Shown in pieces: positions 1-9,988 of a stretch of DNA of 64,000 nt (position 1 is its first letter; each line of letters opens with the position of its first letter). The stretch is from Oscillospiraceae bacterium (GTDB lineage: Bacteria; Bacillota; Clostridia; Oscillospirales; Oscillospiraceae): assembly GCA_910575695.1 (NCBI GenBank), contig CAJTGJ010000015.1, forward strand, positions 29,367 to 93,366, read 5' to 3'. Below the pieces are notes generated by a model. It saw only the letters and a list, made by a program, of their open reading frames with translations. It searched no databases and was not told the DNA's origin. Position numbers and translations under genes: made by a program.

Positions 1-648
1 GCCAAGAGCCGCGGCCTGCCCCGGAAAGCGGGCCACGCCGCCGGGGCTGAGACCTTCCGCACCATTGCCACCTTCGCCAAGGAGCTGGGGCTGGATTACC
101 TGACGGTGTACGCCTTTTCCACCGAGAACTGGAAACGGCCTGACGACGAGGTGTCCTCCATCATGAAGCTGCTGGAGAAGTACCTCCACGAGGCCATCGA
201 GACTATGGCCAGGGACAAGGTAAAAATGGCCTTTTTCGGCGATCTGTCCCCGCTGGCCCCCCATCTCCAGGCCCTGTGCCGGAAGACGGAGGAGATCTCC
301 AGGGGCTATGACGGCTGTCAGGTGAACATCTGCCTCAATTACGGCGGCCGGGATGAGCTGATGCGGGCGGCGCGGGCCTTTGCGCTGGACTGCGCGGAGG
401 GCCGGGCGGACCCGGGGCACCTGACCGAGGAGGCATTTGGGCGCTATCTCTATTCCGCCGGGGTGCCCGACCCGGACCTTGTCATCCGCCCCAGCGGGGA
501 AATGCGGCTGTCCAATTTTTTGCTGTGGCAGTCGGCCTACGCGGAGTTCTATGTGACGGACGTGCTTTGGCCTGATTTTACCAAGGACGATTTTCTGCGC
601 GCCATGGCGGCTTACCAGGGCCGATCCCGGCGGTATGGAGGTGTGTGA
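1..648 (+). CDS. uppS: Undecaprenyl diphosphate synthase, 5'-truncated
   Basis: Cis-prenyltransferase that adds isopentenyl units to farnesyl diphosphate to make the C55 lipid carrier for peptidoglycan synthesis. The reading frame is open from base 1, so the start lies outside the window; 215 residues are visible. The family block around AFSTENW (residues 37-43) and the late RPSGEMRLSNF block are present; RPSGE and the LLWQ-YAEFY segment are typical of UppS. The stop overlaps nothing but lies one base before the cdsA ATG, so the two are almost certainly co-transcribed. Identification is firm; only the amino-terminal catalytic Asp region is unseen. Confidence 0.95.
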   Translation, partial: AKSRGLPRKAGHAAGAETFRTIATFAKELGLDYLTVYAFSTENWKRPDDEVSSIMKLLEKYLHEAIETMARDKVKMAFFGDLSPLAPHLQALCRKTEEISRGYDGCQVNICLNYGGRDELMRAARAFALDCAEGRADPGHLTEEAFGRYLYSAGVPDPDLVIRPSGEMRLSNFLLWQSAYAEFYVTDVLWPDFTKDDFLRAMAAYQGRSRRYGGV

Positions 649-649
649 C

Positions 650-1474
650 ATGGCAAAACGGATCCTTGTGGCGGTGATTTTTGTGCCGCTTCTGCTGGTG
701 GTGATGCTGCTCCTGCCATCCATTGCCTGGACGGCAGTGGTATGCTTTATCTCGGCTGCGGCCTCATATGAGCTGATGCGGGCCACGGGGGAGGGGAAGA
801 TTACCCTGCCCATGCAGCTGGTGACCATTCTGTCTGCCGCCGTGCTCCCTCTGGGGAGCTGGGCAGAGCTGGGCACCGCCTATGTGAATTTGTGCTCCTT
901 CGTGATGATGACGGTGTGCTTCTGGTGTGCCATCCGGGCCTATGACGGACACAGCGCCCTGGTGGGCTTTTTCCAAGTGCTGGTGTGCCTGTTCGGCGGG
1001 GTGATCATCCCCCTGGCCCTGTCGGCTCTGGTGGGCCTGCGGTGCATGGAGTATGGGAAATATCTGGTGCTGTTCGCGGTGCTTCTGGCCTTTGTGACCG
1101 ATGCGGGGGCCTATTTTGCCGGGGTGTTCCTGGGGAAGCACCGGGGGATCACCCAGGTCAGCCCCAACAAGAGCGTGGAGGGGTATATCGGCGGCTTTGC
1201 GGCCGGTGTGGCCTTTGCCTTGATTTACGGCCTGGTAATCACGGAAATGGCCCGGATGCCCGCCAGCCTGCTGTCCCTGGGGCTTTGCGGGCTGTTCGGC
1301 GCGCTGGCCACTGAGGTGGGCGATCTGGCGTTTTCCTTTGTGAAGCGGCAGTACGGCGTGAAGGACTACGGAAACCTTCTGCCCGGCCACGGGGGGATGC
1401 TGGACCGGTTTGACAGTATGCTGTTCTGTGCCCCGGTGGTGTTGTTTATCGTGCGGTTCCTGCCGGTATTTTGA
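650..1474 (+). CDS. cdsA: Phosphatidate cytidylyltransferase
   Basis: Integral membrane enzyme converting phosphatidic acid and CTP to CDP-diacylglycerol, the branch point of phospholipid synthesis. 274 residues with many hydrophobic segments. The C-terminal family signature is intact: SFVKRQYGVKDYGNLLPGH followed by GGMLDRFDS. I chose the ATG at 650, which has GGAGG at 637-641, rather than the in-frame start 15 bases upstream. It follows uppS by one base and precedes dxr by ten, in the classic uppS-cdsA-dxr-rseP order. Confidence 0.96.
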   Translation: MAKRILVAVIFVPLLLVVMLLLPSIAWTAVVCFISAAASYELMRATGEGKITLPMQLVTILSAAVLPLGSWAELGTAYVNLCSFVMMTVCFWCAIRAYDGHSALVGFFQVLVCLFGGVIIPLALSALVGLRCMEYGKYLVLFAVLLAFVTDAGAYFAGVFLGKHRGITQVSPNKSVEGYIGGFAAGVAFALIYGLVITEMARMPASLLSLGLCGLFGALATEVGDLAFSFVKRQYGVKDYGNLLPGHGGMLDRFDSMLFCAPVVLFIVRFLPVF

Positions 1475-1484
1475 GGTTTGAAGC

Positions 1485-2633
1485 ATGAAACGGACATTAT
1501 CCATTTTAGGCTCCAGCGGTTCCATCGGACGGCAGACGCTGAAGGTGGCGGAGGCCTGCGGCCACGAAGTGGCGGCGATCACAGTGAACAAAAGCGTGGA
1601 GCTGGCCGAGGCCCAGGCCCGGCAGTTCCATCCCCGGCTGGTGGCGGCGGTGGACGAAAGCGCGGCCGCTGACCTGCGCCTGCGGCTGGCGGATACGGAT
1701 ATCAAGGTCCTGCCGGGGCAGGAAGGGCTGCTGGAAGCGGCGTCCCTGCCTGAGGCGGATACGGTAGTTACCGCCATCGTTGGGGTGGCGGGCCTGCGGC
1801 CCACCCTCGCCGCCATTGACGGCGGCAAGCGCATCGCCCTGGCCAACAAGGAGACGCTGGTGTGTGCCGGGGAGCTGGTGATAACCCGGGCCCGCGAGAA
1901 GGGGGCGGAGATCGTCCCCGTGGATTCGGAGCATTCCGCTATCTTCCAGTGCCTCCAGGGGCGCCGGGACAGGGGGGCGGTGCGCCGCCTGATCATCACC
2001 GCGTCCGGCGGACCGTTCTTCGGGAAAACCTATAAAGAGCTTTCTCTTGTCACTAAAGAACAGGCGCTGAAGCACCCCAACTGGACCATGGGGGCGAAAA
2101 TCACCATTGATTCCGCCACTCTGATGAATAAAGGGCTGGAGCTGATCGAGGCCATGCGGCTGTATGCCATGCCCCCCGAGCGCATCCAGATCGTGGTGCA
2201 TCGGGAGAGCATCATCCATTCTCTGGTGGAGTTTGAGGACGGAGCCATCCTGGCCCAGCTGGGAAGCGCGGATATGTGCCTGCCAATCCAATATGCCCTC
2301 ACCTGGCCGGAGCGGACAGCGGGGCCAGCCAAACCGCTGGACCTGCTGGAGTGCCCTCCGCTGACCTTCCAGAAGCCAGACCCGGAGACATTCCGCTGTC
2401 TGGGGCTGGCCCTGGAGTGCGCCAGACGGGGCGGCACGTCCACCGCTATCCTCAATGGCGCCAACGAGGCGGCGGTGGCCCTGTTTTTGGAGGACAAAAT
2501 CGGTTTTCTGGACATTGCCCGGCTGGTAGAGCGGGCGCTGGAGCGGGTGCCTGTGGCGGGCGCCCCCGGTTTGGAGGACATTTTTGAGGCAGACCGCGCC
2601 GCCCGTGAGGCGGTTGAACAAGCTGTGAGGTGA
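1485..2633 (+). CDS. dxr: 1-deoxy-D-xylulose 5-phosphate reductoisomerase
   Basis: Second step of the MEP isoprenoid pathway: NADPH-dependent rearrangement and reduction of DXP to MEP. 382 residues, the normal family length. The nucleotide-binding GSSGSIGRQTL motif is at residues 9-19. LANKETLVCAGE and PVDSEHSAIFQC (metal and substrate region) follow, and ATLMNKGLELIEA is seen in the catalytic domain. It sits with ispG, a later MEP enzyme, and uppS, which uses the product, so the operon links isoprenoid supply to cell-wall lipid carrier synthesis. Confidence 0.97.
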   Translation: MKRTLSILGSSGSIGRQTLKVAEACGHEVAAITVNKSVELAEAQARQFHPRLVAAVDESAAADLRLRLADTDIKVLPGQEGLLEAASLPEADTVVTAIVGVAGLRPTLAAIDGGKRIALANKETLVCAGELVITRAREKGAEIVPVDSEHSAIFQCLQGRRDRGAVRRLIITASGGPFFGKTYKELSLVTKEQALKHPNWTMGAKITIDSATLMNKGLELIEAMRLYAMPPERIQIVVHRESIIHSLVEFEDGAILAQLGSADMCLPIQYALTWPERTAGPAKPLDLLECPPLTFQKPDPETFRCLGLALECARRGGTSTAILNGANEAAVALFLEDKIGFLDIARLVERALERVPVAGAPGLEDIFEADRAAREAVEQAVR

Positions 2634-2640
2634 ACACATT

Positions 2641-3711
2641 TTGGTAAGACTTCTGTATATTTTGCTGGCGATCCTGCTGTTTGGCGTGATGATTGCCATC
2701 CATGAGTTCGGGCATTTCCTTACCGCCAAGCTGTTGGGGGTAAAGGTGAACGAATTTGCCATCGGCATGGGCCCTGCGCTGTGGAGCAGGCAGAAAGGGG
2801 AAACCCTTTACGCCCTGCGCGCTTTCCCTGTTGGCGGCTACTGCGCTATGGAGGGGGAGGACGAGGATACCGGCGACCCCAGGGCGTTCGCGCGGCAGGC
2901 GGGATGGAAAAAGATCATCATCCTGTGTGCCGGGGCGTTCATGAACTTCGTGCTGGGGCTGGTGATCACGGTGGCGCTGTTCCTGGGCATTACCCAGGCC
3001 CGGACGCCGGTGGTCACCCAGTTTGCCGACGGCTTCCAGCACCGGGGGGCGGACGGCCTGATGGAGGGCGACCGCATTGTCAGCGTGGACGGCCACGGCA
3101 TCTGGATGTATGCCGACGTACAGAATTATCTTGCCCGCAATGACGGCCATGGCGTGGACCTGATCGTGGTGCGGGACGGAAAGCGGATCACCCTGAATGA
3201 TTTTCCCATGGGCCGCTATGACTATGAATATCAGGGCGGCCTCTACCACGGCTTCGGCCTGATTTTTGGAGAGATAGACGACCTGTCCATCCCGGAGCGC
3301 ATCTGCCAGGGCGCGGTCCAGACCTTTGATTTTGTGCGTATCGTCTGGATGAGCCTGGGCGATCTGGTGACGGGCCGGGTGGCGGTGTCTGAGCTGTCCG
3401 GCGTGATCGGCGTGGTGGATGTGGTGTCCGAGGTGGGGACCCAGTCGGCGTCCATCACGGCGGGGGTTCAGAACGTGTTTTACTTCATGGCCCTGATTTC
3501 CGTCAACCTGGCGGTGATGAATTTGCTTCCCATCCCGGCGCTGGACGGCGGGCGTGTGTTTTTTGTCCTGCTGAACGGCTTGGTCTACGCGGTGAGCCGC
3601 CGGCGCATCCCGGAGCGGTATGAGGGCTATGTCCACGCTGGGGCGTTTGTGCTGCTGCTGGCGCTGATGGCGGTGGTGGCCCTCCACGATATTTGGAATA
3701 TTTTTGTTTAG
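2641..3711 (+). CDS. rseP: Site-2 protease, RseP family
   Basis: Membrane-embedded zinc metalloprotease that cleaves transmembrane substrates such as anti-sigma factors. The first transmembrane helix carries the HEFGH zinc motif (H21, E22, H25). A PDZ-like region follows around residues 115-200, and the C-terminal LDG motif is in NLLPIPALDGG near residue 300. Length of 356 residues is usual. The start is TTG at 2641, seven bases after dxr, with GTGAGGTGA upstream. The target protein is not evident from the window. Confidence 0.94.
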   Translation: MVRLLYILLAILLFGVMIAIHEFGHFLTAKLLGVKVNEFAIGMGPALWSRQKGETLYALRAFPVGGYCAMEGEDEDTGDPRAFARQAGWKKIIILCAGAFMNFVLGLVITVALFLGITQARTPVVTQFADGFQHRGADGLMEGDRIVSVDGHGIWMYADVQNYLARNDGHGVDLIVVRDGKRITLNDFPMGRYDYEYQGGLYHGFGLIFGEIDDLSIPERICQGAVQTFDFVRIVWMSLGDLVTGRVAVSELSGVIGVVDVVSEVGTQSASITAGVQNVFYFMALISVNLAVMNLLPIPALDGGRVFFVLLNGLVYAVSRRRIPERYEGYVHAGAFVLLLALMAVVALHDIWNIFV

Positions 3712-3724
3712 GCAGGTGCGGACC

Positions 3725-4762
3725 ATGACCAGGCAAATCAACGCAGGAGGCGTCCCCATTGGCGGGGGCGCCCCTGTTTCCATCCAGTCCATGACCAATA
3801 CTCCCACCCATGACGTGGAGGCCACTCTGGCCCAAGTTCGGGCGCTGGCGGCGGCGGGGTGCGATATCGTCCGGGTGGCGGTGCCCGATATGAAGGCAGC
3901 TAAGGCCGTCGGCCCGCTGAGCGCGGGCAGTCCGGTGCCGCTGGTGGCGGATATCCATTTTGACTACCGCCTCGCCCTGGAGGCGGCGGAGCAGGGGATC
4001 GACAAGATCCGTATCAACCCCGGCAACATCGGTGCGCCGGAACGGGTGGAGGCGGTGGCCAAAGCCTGTAAGGAGCGGGGCATTCCCATCCGGATTGGAG
4101 TGAACGGAGGCTCTTTAGAGAAACATCTGCTGGAAAAATACGGAGGCCCCACGCCGGAAGCGATGGTGGAAAGCGCGTTAGGGCACATCAGACTGCTGGA
4201 GCGGTATGGGTTTGAGGATATCTGCGTGTCGCTGAAGGCGTCCTCGGTTCCCGTTACCATGCGGGCCTTCCGGCTCATGGCGGAACGGTACGATTATCCC
4301 CTTCACCTGGGCGTCACCGAGGCGGGGACGCGGGAAATCGGCGAGCTGAAAGCGGCGGCGGGCATCGGCGGCCTGCTGGCTCTGGGCATCGGGGACACCC
4401 TGCGGGTGAGCCTCACCGCAGACCCGGTGGAGGAGGTCTTTGCCGCCCGGAACATCCTGAAGGCCGTCGGCCTGCGCCGGGAGGGGCCGGAGCTGATTGC
4501 CTGCCCCACCTGCGGCCGGACGCAGATCGAGCTGATTCCCATGGCGAAACAGGTGGAGGAGCTTTTGAAGGACGTGGACAAGCCCATCACCGTGGCGGTG
4601 ATGGGGTGTGTGGTCAACGGCCCCGGCGAGGCCAGCCATGCCGATGTGGGGCTGGCGGGCGGCAAGGGCGAGGGCGTATTGTTCAAACACGGCCAGATCG
4701 TGGCCAGGGTGCCGGAGCGTGAGCTGGTGCCAGGGCTGATGAAGCTGATTGAGGAATTGTGA
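3725..4762 (+). CDS. ispG: 4-hydroxy-3-methylbut-2-enyl diphosphate synthase
   Basis: Iron-sulfur enzyme converting MEcPP to HMBPP in the MEP pathway. 345 residues from the ATG at 3725; an in-frame TTG at 3704, overlapping the rseP end, is an alternative start but lacks a good ribosome binding site. The 4Fe-4S ligands are seen as CPTCGR (about residues 260 and 263) and MGCVVNGPGE (about residue 295). The N-terminal VPIGGGAPVSIQSMTNT block is characteristic. Last clear member of the isoprenoid/envelope operon. Confidence 0.95.
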   Translation: MTRQINAGGVPIGGGAPVSIQSMTNTPTHDVEATLAQVRALAAAGCDIVRVAVPDMKAAKAVGPLSAGSPVPLVADIHFDYRLALEAAEQGIDKIRINPGNIGAPERVEAVAKACKERGIPIRIGVNGGSLEKHLLEKYGGPTPEAMVESALGHIRLLERYGFEDICVSLKASSVPVTMRAFRLMAERYDYPLHLGVTEAGTREIGELKAAAGIGGLLALGIGDTLRVSLTADPVEEVFAARNILKAVGLRREGPELIACPTCGRTQIELIPMAKQVEELLKDVDKPITVAVMGCVVNGPGEASHADVGLAGGKGEGVLFKHGQIVARVPERELVPGLMKLIEEL

Positions 4763-4772
4763 GGAAAGGGAC

Positions 4773-5324
4773 ATGAAGCATATTGGAACGCAGTACATAG
4801 AGACGGAGCGGCTGATCCTGCGGCAGTTTGCGCTGACCGACGCTCCCGCCATGTTCGCCAACTGGGCCAGCGACGACGAGGTGACGAAGTTCCTCACCTG
4901 GCCCACCCACGCCGATGTCTCGGTGACGGAGGGCATCCTGGGGGAGTGGGTGTCCCAGTATGGGGACGATATCTATTACAACTGGGCCATCGTCTTGAAG
5001 GAACACGGTCCGGAACCCGTGGGAAATATCAATGTGGCGCACTGGCATGAGAACGGGGATACCCCGGAGATTGGCTACTGCATGGGCAGACGCTGGTGGC
5101 ACCGGGGGATTATGACCGAGGCCCTGGGCGCGGTGCTTGATTTCCTGTTCGAGCGGGTGGGGGTGGAGCAAATTGTGGCCCTCCATGACACCAATAACCC
5201 CCATTCCGGCGGCGTCATGCGCAAATGCGGCATGGTTTTTGACGGTGTGCAGGAGAAGGCAGGCAAAAACAACCAGGGCGTCGTGGACATGGCCCGCTAT
5301 GTCCTCAAGGCCGGCGACAGATAA
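4773..5324 (+). CDS. GNAT acetyltransferase, RimJ/RimL type
   Basis: Predicted acetyl-CoA-dependent N-acetyltransferase of the Acetyltransf_3 group, which modifies protein N-termini or small amines; the substrate cannot be told from sequence. 183 residues. IETERLILRQF at the N-terminus is the typical first strand, and GYCMGRRWWHRGIMTEAL matches the acetyl-CoA pyrophosphate-binding motif A. HDTNNPHSGGVMRKCGM is the usual C-terminal motif B. ATG 4773 is preferred because GAGGAAAGGG lies just upstream. It lies between ispG and polC on the same strand, probably in the same transcript. Confidence 0.85.
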   Translation: MKHIGTQYIETERLILRQFALTDAPAMFANWASDDEVTKFLTWPTHADVSVTEGILGEWVSQYGDDIYYNWAIVLKEHGPEPVGNINVAHWHENGDTPEIGYCMGRRWWHRGIMTEALGAVLDFLFERVGVEQIVALHDTNNPHSGGVMRKCGMVFDGVQEKAGKNNQGVVDMARYVLKAGDR

Positions 5325-5340
5325 GGAGCGAGACAAAACG

Positions 5341-8300
5341 ATGCCAACCTTTCAACAGACCTTTGCCAACTGCCCCTTCCCGGAAGGGGTTTTAGCCGCT
5401 CTTGGCAGTTATCCGGTCCAGGTGCGGGTACACAAAGCCCAGCGGGCCATGGAGGCGACGGTCAGCGGAGCCGCCGTTCCCAAGGAAATCCTGTCCCAGG
5501 CGGCGGAAATGCTGAAGCGGACCTTTGGGCTCAGCGCGGCCACGGTGGCGGTGGATGAGCCAAAGCCGGAAGCCGTTCAGCTGGAGCCGCCTGCGTCCGC
5601 CTCGGAGGAGAAGGCTCCAGCACCGGAAACGCCCGCTCCAGAGGAGAAGCCGCCAGCACCGAAAGTGCCTGTGCCGGAGAAAACGCCCGCCGCACCGTCC
5701 AAACAGGAACAGCCCCAGGGGCTGGAGGCCCAGATGGAGGCTATGCGCCGGAAGGTGATGCGCACGGACGCCCCCAGTTCCGGCGGCGGGAAAAAGCGGA
5801 TAAAGCAGATTTACGGCAAAATCAGCGGCAGGAAAAGTCCCAGCCCCCTGGGCGAGCTGACGCTGGATATGGGCAGCGTGCTGGTGGAGGGCGAGGTATT
5901 TAATGTAGAGCACCGGGAGCTGCCCCGCCGCAAGGCGTGGGTGGTGTGCTTTGATATCACCGATCTGACCGGCTCCATCCGGGTGACCCGCTTCATGGAG
6001 GGGGAGGAGGCCAAGCCCATCATCGCCCAGGTGAAAAACGGCCAGCGGCTCCAGGTGCAGGGGCGGCTGACCCTGGGGAGGTTCGACAACAACGATTTGG
6101 TGCTGGAGCCCTACGGCATCAACGAGGCGCCCAGGCCCGAGGGCCGGAAGGACACCGCCCCGGACAAGCGGGTGGAACTGCATTTACATACCAAAATGTC
6201 CATGATGGACGGGCTGTGTGACACGAAAACGGTGGTGAAACGGGCTATTGAGTGGGGGCACCCCGCCATCGCCATCACCGACCACGGGGTGGTGCAGTCC
6301 TTCCCGGATGCCTACAGCGCCTCGGGCCGGGGGGAGAAAATCAAGATCTTGTACGGTGTGGAGGCGTACTACCAGAACGACGTGGACGAGCAGGCGGCGG
6401 TCCACGGGCCGGGGGATATGCCCCTGGATGGGGAGTTTGTGGCCTTTGACTTGGAGACCACCGGTCTGGACGCCCGCTCGGACGCCATCATCGAGATCGG
6501 CGCGGTGCGGGTCCGGGATGGGAAGGTGGTGGACAAGTTCGCCTCCTTTGCCCAGCCGGGGCACCCCCTCAGCGCGAAAACCGTGTCCCTCACCGGGATC
6601 ACCGACGAACTGCTCAAGGGCGCGCCTGCCCCGGAGGAAGCGGTGGACGCCTTTCTGGACTGGGTGGGGGAGACGCCGCTGTGCGCTCACAACGCCGCCT
6701 TTGACACCGGGTTTATCCGGGAATACTGCGCCCGCTCGGGGCGGCGGTTTGACCCGCTGTACTTCGATACGCTGATTCTGGCCCAGTACCTGTGCCCCAA
6801 GCTGCCCAACCACAAGCTGGATACGGTGGCCAACGCCCTGGGCCTGCCCCCGTTCCAGCACCACCGGGCCTTTGACGACGCGGAGACCTGCGGACTGATC
6901 CTGGCGGCGCTGATTCCGCAGCTCCGAGAGCGGGGAATCGGGCGCGCCGCCGCCATCAACGCGGCGTTCGCTGGGCAGAAGCGGGGGGGACGGGGACGGC
7001 GCTCCGCCTACCACCTGATTATCCTGGCAAAAAACCAGACTGGCCTGCGCAACCTGTATAAGCTGGTGTCCAAAGCCCATCTGGAGCATTTCAATCGTTT
7101 CCCCATCACGCCGAAGTCCCTCATTGACGAGAACCGGGAGGGGCTTATCATCGGCTCCGCCTGTGAGGCGGGGGAACTGTTCCGGGCGGTGGCGGCGGGG
7201 AAGGAGGACCGGGAACTGGAGCGTATCGCGTCCTGGTATGACTACCTGGAGATCCAGCCCCTGTCCAACAACGCCTATATGCTCCGCCCGGACAAGGAGG
7301 GCAAGCGGATCGCCCGGGATATGGAGGACCTGCGGGCCTTCAACCGCCGGGTGGTGGCGCTGGGGGAACGGCTGGGCAAGCCTGTTTGCGCCACCGGGGA
7401 CGTCCACTTTATGGAGCCGGAGGAAGAAATTTACCGCCATGTCCTGCTGGCGGCCAAGGAATTTGAGGACGCGGACAGCGACAACCCCCTCTATTTCCGC
7501 ACCACCGATGAAATGCTGGAGGAGTTTTCCTATCTGGGGAAGGAAAAGGCCCATGAGGTGGTGGTGGACAACCCCAGACTGGTTGCGGACTGGTGCGAAC
7601 ATATCCAGCCCCTGCCCGACGGGCTGTTTGCCCCCAAGCTGGAAAATTCCGACGGCGAGCTGAAAGACCTGGTGTGGGGCAAGGCCCACCGCCTGTACGG
7701 CGACAATCCGCCCCCGGTGGTGTGCGACCGCATCAATGCGGAGTTGAAGGACATCATCGGCTGTCAGTACGACGTGATCTATATGTCCGCCCAGAAGCTG
7801 GTGCAGAACTCCCTGGAGCACGGCTATCTGGTGGGCTCCCGGGGCTCGGTGGGCTCGTCGCTGGTGGCGTTCATGTCGGGCATCACCGAGGTGAACTCCC
7901 TGCCCGCCCACTACCGCTGTCCCAACTGCAAGCACGCCGACTTCGACTACGCCCAGGACCCCGCCCATCCCTACGGATGCGGGGCGGATATGCCGGACAT
8001 GAAGTGCCCGGTGTGCGGCGCGGACTACGAGAAGGATGGCTTTAACATCCCCTTTGAGACCTTCCTGGGCTTCGGCGGCGACAAGGTGCCCGATATCGAC
8101 CTGAATTTCTCCGGCGAGTACCAGTCCAGCGCCCACAAATACACCTTTGAACTGTTTGGCCAGGAGCACGTATTCCGGGCGGGCACCATCGGCACGGTGG
8201 CGGAAAAGACCGCCATCGGCTACGTGCGCAAGTATCTGGAGCAGGTGGGGCGGGTCAACGTGCCCTTTGCGGAGGTACTGCGGCTGGCCCGGGGCTGTAT

Positions 8301-9552
8301 GGGGGTGAAGCGCACCACGGGCCAGCATCCCGGCGGCATGGTGGTCATCCCCCAGGACAAGGAGATTTATGACTTCTGCCCGGTCCAGCACCCGGCGGAC
8401 GACAAGGATTCTGACATTATCACCACCCATTTTGAATACCACTCCATGGAATCCAACCTCTTGAAGCTGGACATGCTGGGCCACGACGACCCGTCTATGA
8501 TCCGGATGCTGGAGGATCTCACCGGGGAGGACGCAAAAAAAATTCCCCTGGACGATCCCAAGACCATGAGCCTGTTTACCACCTCGGAGCACCTGGGGTA
8601 TATTGACGACCCAATCCTCGGCTCCACCGGGGCGGTGGCGGTGCCGGAGTTCAACACCAGCTTTACCCGGGGCGTACTGGAGGAGACACAGCCGGTCCAG
8701 TTTGATACGCTGCTCCGGATTTCCGGCTTTACCCACGGCACCGACGTGTGGCTGGGCAACGCCAGGGACCTGATCCTCAGCGGGACGGCCAGCGCCCAGG
8801 AGTGCGTGGGGTGTCGTGACGACATCATGATCTACCTGATCTCCAAGGGAATTGACGCCAGGGTGGCATTTAAAATCATGGAGGCGGTGCGGAAGGGGAA
8901 GGTGAAGAAGGGCGGCTTCCAGGACGGCTGGGAGGAGGCCCTGAAGGAGCACAACGTGCCGGAGTGGTACATCGAATCCCTGGCAAAAATTGCCTACCTG
9001 TTCCCCAAAGCCCACGCGGTGGCCTACGTGATGATGGCCTTCCGCATCGCGTGGTTCAAGGTGCACCGTCCGCTGGCGTTTTACGCCGCCTATTTCTCCA
9101 TCCGGGCCAAGGCCTTCGACGAGAAGTATATGTGCCGGGGGATGGACGTGGTGAAGCACAAAATGGCGGAGATCAACGCCAAAAAGAACGCCAAGGAGAA
9201 GAAGGACAGGCCGTCGGCGGTGGAGGAGGATATGCTCACCACGCTGGAGGTGTGCTATGAGTTCTATCTCAGGGGGTTCAGCTTTGCCCGGATGGACATC
9301 TGCCGCTCCCACGCCGTCAACTTTTTGGTGGACGAGGAGAAGGGGGCGCTGATCCCGCCCTTCACGTCGGTGGCGGGGCTGGGCGAGACAGTGGGCTGGG
9401 ATATCATGGACAAGCGGCAGGGGAAGGACTTTTTGTCTATCGAGGAATTTTCCCTGGCGTGTACCAAGGTGTCAACCACTCATCTGGCCCAGCTCAAGGA
9501 CGCGGGGGCGTTTGGGGATCTGCCGGACAGCAGCCAGTTCTGCCTGTTTTGA
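5341..9552 (+). CDS. polC: DNA polymerase III alpha subunit, PolC type
   Basis: Replicative polymerase of low-GC Gram-positives with built-in proofreading. 1403 residues. Order: short N-terminal domain; a proline/alanine/glutamate-rich linker (about 80-130); OB-fold (about 175-260); PHP domain beginning HLHTKMSMMDG (about 280); an inserted DnaQ-like exonuclease (VAFDLETTG at about 366 and HHRAFDDAETC later); then the polymerase domain. The latter holds SRGSVGSS, a zinc knuckle (CPNC, CPVC at about 860-890) and the catalytic PDIDLNFSGEY at about 917. ATG 5341 has AAGGAG upstream. It follows the envelope operon as in many Clostridia. Confidence 0.98.
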   Translation: MPTFQQTFANCPFPEGVLAALGSYPVQVRVHKAQRAMEATVSGAAVPKEILSQAAEMLKRTFGLSAATVAVDEPKPEAVQLEPPASASEEKAPAPETPAPEEKPPAPKVPVPEKTPAAPSKQEQPQGLEAQMEAMRRKVMRTDAPSSGGGKKRIKQIYGKISGRKSPSPLGELTLDMGSVLVEGEVFNVEHRELPRRKAWVVCFDITDLTGSIRVTRFMEGEEAKPIIAQVKNGQRLQVQGRLTLGRFDNNDLVLEPYGINEAPRPEGRKDTAPDKRVELHLHTKMSMMDGLCDTKTVVKRAIEWGHPAIAITDHGVVQSFPDAYSASGRGEKIKILYGVEAYYQNDVDEQAAVHGPGDMPLDGEFVAFDLETTGLDARSDAIIEIGAVRVRDGKVVDKFASFAQPGHPLSAKTVSLTGITDELLKGAPAPEEAVDAFLDWVGETPLCAHNAAFDTGFIREYCARSGRRFDPLYFDTLILAQYLCPKLPNHKLDTVANALGLPPFQHHRAFDDAETCGLILAALIPQLRERGIGRAAAINAAFAGQKRGGRGRRSAYHLIILAKNQTGLRNLYKLVSKAHLEHFNRFPITPKSLIDENREGLIIGSACEAGELFRAVAAGKEDRELERIASWYDYLEIQPLSNNAYMLRPDKEGKRIARDMEDLRAFNRRVVALGERLGKPVCATGDVHFMEPEEEIYRHVLLAAKEFEDADSDNPLYFRTTDEMLEEFSYLGKEKAHEVVVDNPRLVADWCEHIQPLPDGLFAPKLENSDGELKDLVWGKAHRLYGDNPPPVVCDRINAELKDIIGCQYDVIYMSAQKLVQNSLEHGYLVGSRGSVGSSLVAFMSGITEVNSLPAHYRCPNCKHADFDYAQDPAHPYGCGADMPDMKCPVCGADYEKDGFNIPFETFLGFGGDKVPDIDLNFSGEYQSSAHKYTFELFGQEHVFRAGTIGTVAEKTAIGYVRKYLEQVGRVNVPFAEVLRLARGCMGVKRTTGQHPGGMVVIPQDKEIYDFCPVQHPADDKDSDIITTHFEYHSMESNLLKLDMLGHDDPSMIRMLEDLTGEDAKKIPLDDPKTMSLFTTSEHLGYIDDPILGSTGAVAVPEFNTSFTRGVLEETQPVQFDTLLRISGFTHGTDVWLGNARDLILSGTASAQECVGCRDDIMIYLISKGIDARVAFKIMEAVRKGKVKKGGFQDGWEEALKEHNVPEWYIESLAKIAYLFPKAHAVAYVMMAFRIAWFKVHRPLAFYAAYFSIRAKAFDEKYMCRGMDVVKHKMAEINAKKNAKEKKDRPSAVEEDMLTTLEVCYEFYLRGFSFARMDICRSHAVNFLVDEEKGALIPPFTSVAGLGETVGWDIMDKRQGKDFLSIEEFSLACTKVSTTHLAQLKDAGAFGDLPDSSQFCLF

Positions 9553-9562
9553 GGTGATTTAA

Positions 9563-9946
9563 ATGTTTATGCAGCAAGACTGGCTTATGCGTCAGATTGA
9601 GATCATGACGATGGCTATTGCCCAGCTGTTATTTGGCAAAGACAGCAAGGAACATGGTTTGAAGGAAGAATTGAAGCAGGAGCAATCTGCTGAGTTAAAA
9701 CAGAAGTTAGATGCCCTGTTCAAAGAAGGACGGTTAGGCGAAGCGGAGGACTTGCTATTTTTTGAGTTGGATGAGACTGATATAAGCATGTTAGCTGTAG
9801 CCATTGATTTTTATCAGCAAGCGAATACGATGTCTGATGATGAATTGAACGCACGAGGGTTTACGCGTTCAGAACTTTGGGAAGGTTTAGGCGAGGTGGT
9901 TGAGCGGTACGGCGTGCTTATTCCCGGTTTTTGGGATAAATCATGA
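9563..9946 (+). CDS. Small DUF6483-like protein
   Basis: 127 residues, acidic and mostly helical in appearance, beginning MFMQQDWLMRQIEIMTMAIAQ. Short proteins with this opening and a following LLFGKD segment belong, to my recollection, to DUF6483; no function is known to me. A charged helix (residues 32-60) is followed by a region that could form tetratricopeptide-like helices. It starts ten bases after polC, with GAGGTGATT upstream, so may be read from the same transcript. Codon use is clearly more AT-rich than polC or the his genes, suggesting a different history. Confidence 0.7.
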   Translation: MFMQQDWLMRQIEIMTMAIAQLLFGKDSKEHGLKEELKQEQSAELKQKLDALFKEGRLGEAEDLLFFELDETDISMLAVAIDFYQQANTMSDDELNARGFTRSELWEGLGEVVERYGVLIPGFWDKS

Positions 9947-9988
9947 TAGTATAGATAGTTTTTGCTCCTTTCATTGAGAAATTATTTC

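Noticed and set aside
6184..9312. 1042-codon open frame antisense to polC
   Set aside because: PolC is complete with all motifs on the other strand. The antisense frame is a by-product of GC-rich codon use and shows no domain.
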